Assembly: GCA_013822015.1 (NCBI GenBank)
Contig: PNJU01000011.1
Coordinates: 1 to 64,000 of the forward strand
Direction: 5' to 3'
DNA: 64,000 bases
DNA from: Candidatus Puniceispirillum sp.
GTDB taxonomy: Bacteria; Pseudomonadota; Alphaproteobacteria; Caedimonadales; UBA1908
Numbering within the stretch: position 1 is the first letter of the stretch; every line of letters begins with the position of its first letter. The notes below the pieces were generated by a model. That model did not search any database. It saw only the letters and a program-made list of their open reading frames with translations, and had not been told where the DNA came from. Positions 62,357 through 64,000 of the stretch are shown one piece after another. Position numbers and translations under genes: made by a program.

Positions 62357-63112
62357 TTACCCAAAATCCCGCTCAAGCGCTGTCAAAAAATGGCCGATTC
62401 TGTCACTTGCTGGGTGCGTAAAAAACTCCCCGGGAGGTGCGCACGCGAGTATTTGCCCCTGATCCATGAAGATCATTTTATCTGCAAAGGCCCGCGCGAA
62501 GGTCATCTCGTGGGTCACACACACCATGGTCATCCCTTCCCCCGCCATGGCAAGCATGACCGATAAAACTTCATGGATCATTTCCGGGTCCAGGGCGGAC
62601 GTTGGCTCATCCAGGATCATAACCTGGGGCTGCATGCACAAGGAGCGCGCAATGGCCACACGCTGTTGCTGCCCACCCGACAGCTGTGCTGGGTACTTAT
62701 CCTCAAACCCAGGCATATGGACACGGGCGAGGAAGTGGCGCGCCGTGTCTTGGGCTTCTTTGCGCGCCTTCTTTTGAACCAGGACAGGGGACAAGCAAAG
62801 ATTGTCCATCACCGTCATGTGAGGGTACAAATTGAATTGCTGAAACACAATGCCGACATTTGTTGGCACAACCCCTTCTATAAAGGACCCAGGCTCCAGC
62901 AAAGTACCCGCAATATAAACGCGCCCTTCCTGAAATGGCTCCAGCCCCACCAGAGAGCGCACCAGCGTTGATTTGCCGGATCCCGATGGACCACATAGGA
63001 TGATTTTTTCGCCCTGAGCGATGTCTAGGTTGATATGAGCCAAGACCTGCGCCGCGCCAAATCTCTTGCTTAGATTTTGTACTGATACAATTGGGTGTGA
63101 GGTCTGTTGCAT
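62357..63112 (-). CDS. aapP: Amino-acid ABC transporter ATPase (AapP/GlnQ type)
   Basis: The 251-residue ATPase has Walker A CGPSGSGKSTLVR, Q-loop VFQQFNLYPHMTV, signature LSGGQQQRVAIARSL, Walker B MILDEPTSALDPE and His switch VTHEM. It drives uptake of polar amino acids. The order permease-ATPase on one strand, 15 bp apart, fits the aapJQMP operon of alphaproteobacteria. Confidence 0.88.
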   Translation of the reverse strand: MQQTSHPIVSVQNLSKRFGAAQVLAHINLDIAQGEKIILCGPSGSGKSTLVRSLVGLEPFQEGRVYIAGTLLEPGSFIEGVVPTNVGIVFQQFNLYPHMTVMDNLCLSPVLVQKKARKEAQDTARHFLARVHMPGFEDKYPAQLSGGQQQRVAIARSLCMQPQVMILDEPTSALDPEMIHEVLSVMLAMAGEGMTMVCVTHEMTFARAFADKMIFMDQGQILACAPPGEFFTHPASDRIGHFLTALERDFG

Positions 63113-63127
63113 TTATTCTTCTCTCCC

Positions 63128-64000
63128 TCAGTGGCGCCCCGGCTGCAACTCAAACCTTTGCGCATACCGTGACGCACAAAAGCAAAAGAGCCAATAGATG
63201 AACCCTATAAACACATAGCCTTCCACGGTGGATCCGATCCAAAGGGGATTGTTGCTGGCGCTGTGCACCGCCCCTAAAAGATCAAAGAGCCCCACGACCA
63301 AAACAAGGGTCGTATCCTTAAAAAGGGCAATCCAAATGTTCATAAGCCCTGGGATGACGATGCCAAAGGCCTGGGGCAAAATAATATATATGTGTGCTCG
63401 CCAGTACCCTAAACCTAAGGTTTTGGCCGCCTCGTATTGCTCCTTGGGAATGCCTTGAAGACCGCCCCCTATGACTTCTGCAAGGTAAGCCGCTTCAAAA
63501 AGCACAACCCCAATAATGACGCGAATCAGTTTATCAATGGGTGCGTCACTGGACAAAAAGAAAGGCAGCATGACGGAGGCTACAAAGAGCACCAGGAGCA
63601 ATGGAATACCGCGCCAGAACTCCACAAACACGTGGCAAAACCACCTCACGCTCACCATGTGTGATCGACGCCCCAAGGCCAGGAGAACCGCCAAGGGTGT
63701 CGCGAGCACAATGCCCATGACGGCCACGACGAGGGTAAGGAGAAGGCCGCCCCATTGCCGGGTATCAACGGGCAAAAGCCCAAAAAGCCCCCCACGCAGC
63801 AAGATCCCCACCATGATGGGGTAAAGCGTTAAAATGATGAGAAACAGTTTCCCTTTGTGCTTGAAGTCTTTGAAGAAGAACGGGCTTACAAATAATAAAA
63901 GGAGCAGGACACACGTCCAAATACGCCACATTTCTGCACGAGGGTAAAACCCCACCATGGCATAGGTGCAGTTCTCTTTGATAAAGACCCAACACGCCCC
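63128..64000 (-). CDS. aapM: Amino-acid ABC transporter permease AapM-like (5' end outside window)
   Basis: The frame has no stop before the right edge: upstream of an internal ATG at 63958 it reads ACWVFIKENCTYA, matching the AapM pattern before FYPRAEMWRI. At least 290 residues are seen, with membrane helices and the permease EAA loop GLQGIPKEQYEAAKTLGLGY near the C-terminal third. It forms the channel with AapQ. The start lies beyond the window. Confidence 0.85.
   Translation of the reverse strand, partial: GACWVFIKENCTYAMVGFYPRAEMWRIWTCVLLLLLFVSPFFFKDFKHKGKLFLIILTLYPIMVGILLRGGLFGLLPVDTRQWGGLLLTLVVAVMGIVLATPLAVLLALGRRSHMVSVRWFCHVFVEFWRGIPLLLVLFVASVMLPFFLSSDAPIDKLIRVIIGVVLFEAAYLAEVIGGGLQGIPKEQYEAAKTLGLGYWRAHIYIILPQAFGIVIPGLMNIWIALFKDTTLVLVVGLFDLLGAVHSASNNPLWIGSTVEGYVFIGFIYWLFCFCASRYAQRFELQPGRH

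Overview
The window reads as a piece of an alphaproteobacterial chromosome carrying one complete integrative and conjugative element (ICE). The alphaproteobacterial signs are a CtrA-type master regulator, an AapMP-type amino-acid ABC transporter, and flagellar genes with a near-perfect sigma-54 promoter. Several exported proteins look suited to a host-associated life: a TPR protein ending in a YoeB-like RNase domain, an RNase III with two dsRNA-binding domains, and two PvcA/DIT1-like enzymes. The ICE also carries a Fic protein. Its F-type transfer genes with a Ti-type relaxase resemble the Rickettsiales amplified genetic element (RAGE) class, so an obligate or facultative intracellular lineage (Rickettsiales or Holosporales-like) is the best guess. 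No marker here fixes the genus.

Left chromosome (1-16021): the tail of a basic protein; an exported TPR/YoeB-like protein; a fliS fragment; a promoter and Trp/Tyr-containing leader peptide ahead of two tandem exported PvcA-like proteins; a flagellar filament block on the minus strand (flagellin, FlaG-like, FliD, FliS); Kup; a single-domain response regulator; a CofE-like protein converging with an exported NagB/PIG-L fusion; CtrA; and tRNA-Lys(CTT).

ICE (16049-56701, about 40.6 kb): bounded by a 49-bp direct repeat of the tRNA-Lys 3' half. A further 19-bp repeat inside each end is a candidate integrase arm site. A tyrosine integrase lies beside the tRNA. The minus strand holds an F-colinear transfer operon in the order (SSB-pilin fusion), TraL, E, K, B, V, C, TrbI, 57-aa protein, S26 peptidase, TraW, U, TrbC, N, F, H, G, then TraD. 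A membrane protein sits on the opposite strand between traG and traD. Upstream are a putative excisionase and a winged-helix protein, then a regulatory module (two XRE-type regulators, a HATPase-like protein, a LuxI-like acyltransferase, a small protein, a LysR regulator). Cargo follows: a fic-pld operon with a decamer operator array, a degraded second copy of that region, and a CzcAB metal-efflux pair that appears inserted into it. The right end carries Ti-type accessory genes diverging from a 1586-aa relaxase-helicase-primase, with a candidate oriT between them.

Right chromosome (56702-64000): the exported RNase III-like protein; a chromosomal LuxI-like gene, XRE regulator and degenerate membrane sensor kinase that match the ICE regulatory module part for part; a small membrane protein; and aapP with a partial aapM running off the window. 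The main hypothesis is that the ICE carries its own version of a chromosomal LuxI-like/XRE/HATPase signalling circuit, possibly to tie transfer to host-cell density or state.
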